DNA of 64,000 nucleotides. It comes from Porphyra umbilicalis. Its lineage: Eukaryota; Rhodophyta; Bangiophyceae; Bangiales; Bangiaceae. Made by a program: the position numbers and the translations under genes. Shown piece by piece: positions 61,766 to 64,000 of this stretch (its first letter is position 1; each line of letters opens with the position of its first letter). A model generated the notes under the pieces. The model was not told the DNA's origin, ran no database searches, and was given only the letters and a program-made list of their open reading frames with translations. Location of the stretch: positions 1 to 64,000 of the forward strand of contig KV918831.1 of the NCBI GenBank assembly GCA_002049455.2. The letters are read 5' to 3'.

Positions 61766-63737
61766 ATGGCCGATCAGGCCGCGATGGCCGTTGACGGCGG
61801 CCATGCCAATGGAGAGGCGCCCGTGCACCACGTCGCGGGGGGTGACGAACCCAATGTGGAACGGTCCATCGACCTGGAGGTGCTTCGGAAGTTCAGGCCT
61901 AGCGGCCTGTTCTATGCCCACGTGGGCCCAGCCGAGGTGGTGGACGGGGTCCCGGTCATCACTGACCATGGCCTCCATGCAATTTGCATTCGCAACCGCG
62001 CTCGCGCGCGCACTCGGCGCCTTCACGGCCGTTACGAGGCCCTGCCGGGCTTTGTCGACGTGATGGCCGAGCACGGCGCACCTACCCACTTGGGTGACCG
62101 CGTGGCCGACGTCCATGGGGACCCGTTCTTTGGGAACCAGGGGCCAAAGCGCCGTATATACGAGGTCATGTCGTTTTGCAACGAAGTCATCCGGTACCAA
62201 GTGCCGTTGCACCCCTTCCACCGTTTGGTATGCACCAACGCCTTGTTGTTTCCCGTGCCGGCCACCGAGACCCTCGAGGCGGCAGCCAACTCGTTTTGCC
62301 GCCTGTTGCGGGATTGGCCTAAGGCCGTTTTTCTCTCGCGCTCTGTGGCCACGGACCTCGCGGTACCGATCGGCCATTATGCCGGGTTGGCGGAGTACTT
62401 GGATCAGCTTACGCTGGTGGCGGCGGAGGAGAACGATGCGGTCGATGAAGATCGAAGCCCTCGCATGAGCGAGCTACCGAACCCCTTTCGGGTGCCGACG
62501 TTCGGGACCGACCACCGCCGCGCTACGGACACACGGTTCTTCCGCGGTCGCGGGCTGCTGCCGACGGAGTGGTCAGCCGGGTTCCTCCGGGCGCCGAAGT
62601 CATTTGGCTTGACTCGTTGGCTTCCGCCAGTCCCTGACTGGGAGCCCAAGACCGATCTTTGGGTGGCGACCCCGATGGTAGTATCGTACCTAATGGACTC
62701 GTTGCGAAACGAGTATAGCTCCGCCTGTCAAATTGTGTACTCGGAGTACTACTGCAATCTGATTGCGGCTTAGGTTCGCACCCTTCAAGAGGACAAGGTC
62801 TTTGTCCGATTGGACGAGAAGACCCTTCGTCACTTCGACGTTTTGGACACGTACAAAATGCGTGTGGCGCCGGACGGCGAGGTGGCATATGCCTTATATG
62901 GCAAGATGCGCCGCGCAATGGACGTGTTCCCTTGGGGGGTCGTCCTTAAGGACGTGGTCCGTCGGGACCGGGACACCGGCGAGGCGCGGCAAGTGCGCGT
63001 TACGGTCGACGAGACCAAGGAGTTCGGCTTTTGCCTTCGACACGCTTGTGTGGATTTCGACTGGGCACCAGACCCGAGCGCGCCCGCCCATGTGGCGCCG
63101 GTTTCCTTCGAGTCACCTCGGGGTGTGGCCTCGCGGTCGACAGACCCATCCGGGAGGGGCTTATGCCGGCAGTGGCGACCGTGGGGGTTATCACCGCCCG
63201 CATTGGCCACGTCGCGATCGCTCGCGGTCGGCGTCGCCGCCCCGGGCCATCGAGGTCACTTGGCCGACGCGTGCCTCTTCCTCCGCGGCGGTTGCCTTGT
63301 TCGGGTCGGCGCGCGTGCGCGACGTGCGTCTTCGCACGCCCCGTGGGGCTGCTGTGTCAGCGGTGGCGCACGCCTGGGTATACCAAGTGACTGGCTTGCG
63401 CCGTGCTGTGGAGCGGGCGGACGGCCGAGGGGTTGAGTCGGCCTTGGCCATCATTGTTCAGGCAGTGGCTCGCGCCGTCGATGGCGATGCGAACTATGAG
63501 CGCTTTGCTCAGCATCTCGAGGCTATCCAGCCGGAGGAGGTGGCGGCGCCGACGCGCTTCAACGCGCAGAGCGTTCTGGGGCGTCGCGCCCATGCTGACG
63601 GGGGGCCGTCCGGCGGGGCTCCGCCCTCGGCGCGTAATACGCGTGCGCGTAGTGTGTCCCAGGAGTCGGGGGCCAGCGTTGGCTCTCGCCACACTTTTCG
63701 TCGCGACTCGCGTCGTAGTGATGAGGAGTACGAGTAG
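61766..63737 (+). pseudogene. Long protein of unknown family, next to an LTR (Gag-like candidate)
   Basis: ATG 61766 starts MADQAAMAVDGGHANGEAPV. The frame is open to TAG 62771-62773 (after CNLIAA), continues in phase (VRTLQEDKVFVRLDEKTLRH...) to about 63115, then shifts by one to end DEEYE at TAG 63735-63737, about 655 residues in all. It is rich in Trp, Phe and His with balanced composition (RRIYEVMSFCNEVIRYQVPL; GLTRWLPPVPDWEPKTDLWV), then an Arg/Ser-rich tail (RDRSRSASPP). No RT, protease, integrase or zinc knuckle is visible. A polypurine tract and LTR-like start follow within 60 bp, so I read it as the single ORF of a non-autonomous LTR element. The family is not recognised. Confidence 0.55.
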
Positions 63738-63775
63738 CGATGATCACTGTTCAGTGACTTGCTCGGCTGACCCTG

Positions 63776-63787
63776 GCGGGGAGGGGG
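63776..63787 (+). promoter_or_regulatory. Putative polypurine tract
   Basis: GGCGGGGAGGGGG immediately before TGCCAATGTCGGGGGC; purine-rich and correctly placed for a 3' LTR. Confidence 0.5.
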
Positions 63788-64000
63788 TGCCAATGTCGGG
63801 GGCTTCCGCCTTTAAGGTGTTGATGTTTCTTCGTCTTGTGATTGTTTGTCGTTTGACATGTTTGTATCCACTGCTCAGTTTTTCTGTTTATCGTCATAGC
63901 GATAAAGGAAGTGGCAGGCCATCATGGCCCATGTTGTGGGATTTGTATCCCTTGCATCTGCTGATAAAAGCACTTCGTACTCGAAACATGCGCGTATGGC
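63788..64000 (+). repeat. Start of a probable 3' LTR, cut by the window end
   Basis: It begins TGCCAATGTCGGGGG (the LTR may start at 63788 or at TGTCGG, 63794). It is lower in GC, with GATAAAAGCAC (63962-63972) and CGTACTCGAA (63977-63986). The same 10-mer occurs at 59474-59483 downstream of another TATA-like box. No 5' partner was found in the window. Confidence 0.45.

Overview
The window is GC-rich eukaryotic nuclear DNA with long G and C homopolymers and (GCG)n runs. It is packed with retroelements and carries a few ordinary genes. The evidence for a eukaryote is a GT-AG intron in a Rho-family GTPase (donor GTACGT), a RhoGAP, trypsin-like ectoproteases, Ty3/gypsy and Ty1/copia elements, and a copia primer site that matches the initiator tRNA-Met anticodon arm. 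The GC level, codon bias and element mix fit a bangiophyte red alga (Porphyra/Pyropia type). That assignment is inference; no diagnostic marker is present.

Layout. 1-13.1 kb is a nested retroelement block. A decayed chromodomain Ty3/gypsy element (A) is followed on the opposite strand by an antisense ORF. A complete second gypsy element (B, 2388-11153, LTRs of 497 bp, TSD GAGGT) sits inside that antisense ORF. B carries a homologous antisense ORF between its pol and 3' LTR. 13.26-18.66 kb is a minus-strand non-LTR retrotransposon cut off inside its reverse transcriptase. 20.2-24.1 kb holds two minus-strand genes of one pathway: a Rho GTPase and a RhoGAP-domain protein without the arginine finger. 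25.5-27.2 kb is a plus-strand alanine-rich membrane protein. 28.5-40.9 kb is a tandem segmental duplication; each copy has a type II membrane-anchored serine protease on the minus strand, and the S1 pockets have diverged (Ser189 versus Asp189). Several small TIR/foldback elements lie in and near it. 44.5-49.4 kb is a full-length Ty1/copia element with TSD GGGGC. 54.4 kb has a short secreted PAN/apple-like protein. 57.4-60 kb has LTR-like pieces in inverted and direct arrangement. 61.8-64 kb is a long protein of unknown family lying directly upstream of a polypurine tract and the start of an LTR.

The retroelement genes are mostly open, but they are broken by in-frame TAG/TGA codons that at several sites replace conserved tryptophans, and by one-base frameshifts at G/C runs. 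The same homopolymer shifts hit single-copy genes, so part of the damage may be assembly error. Large ORFs on both strands of the low-complexity GC blocks (about 19-20, 24-28, 33.6-34.8, 38-40, 50-51.6 and 55-56.7 kb) are not treated as genes.
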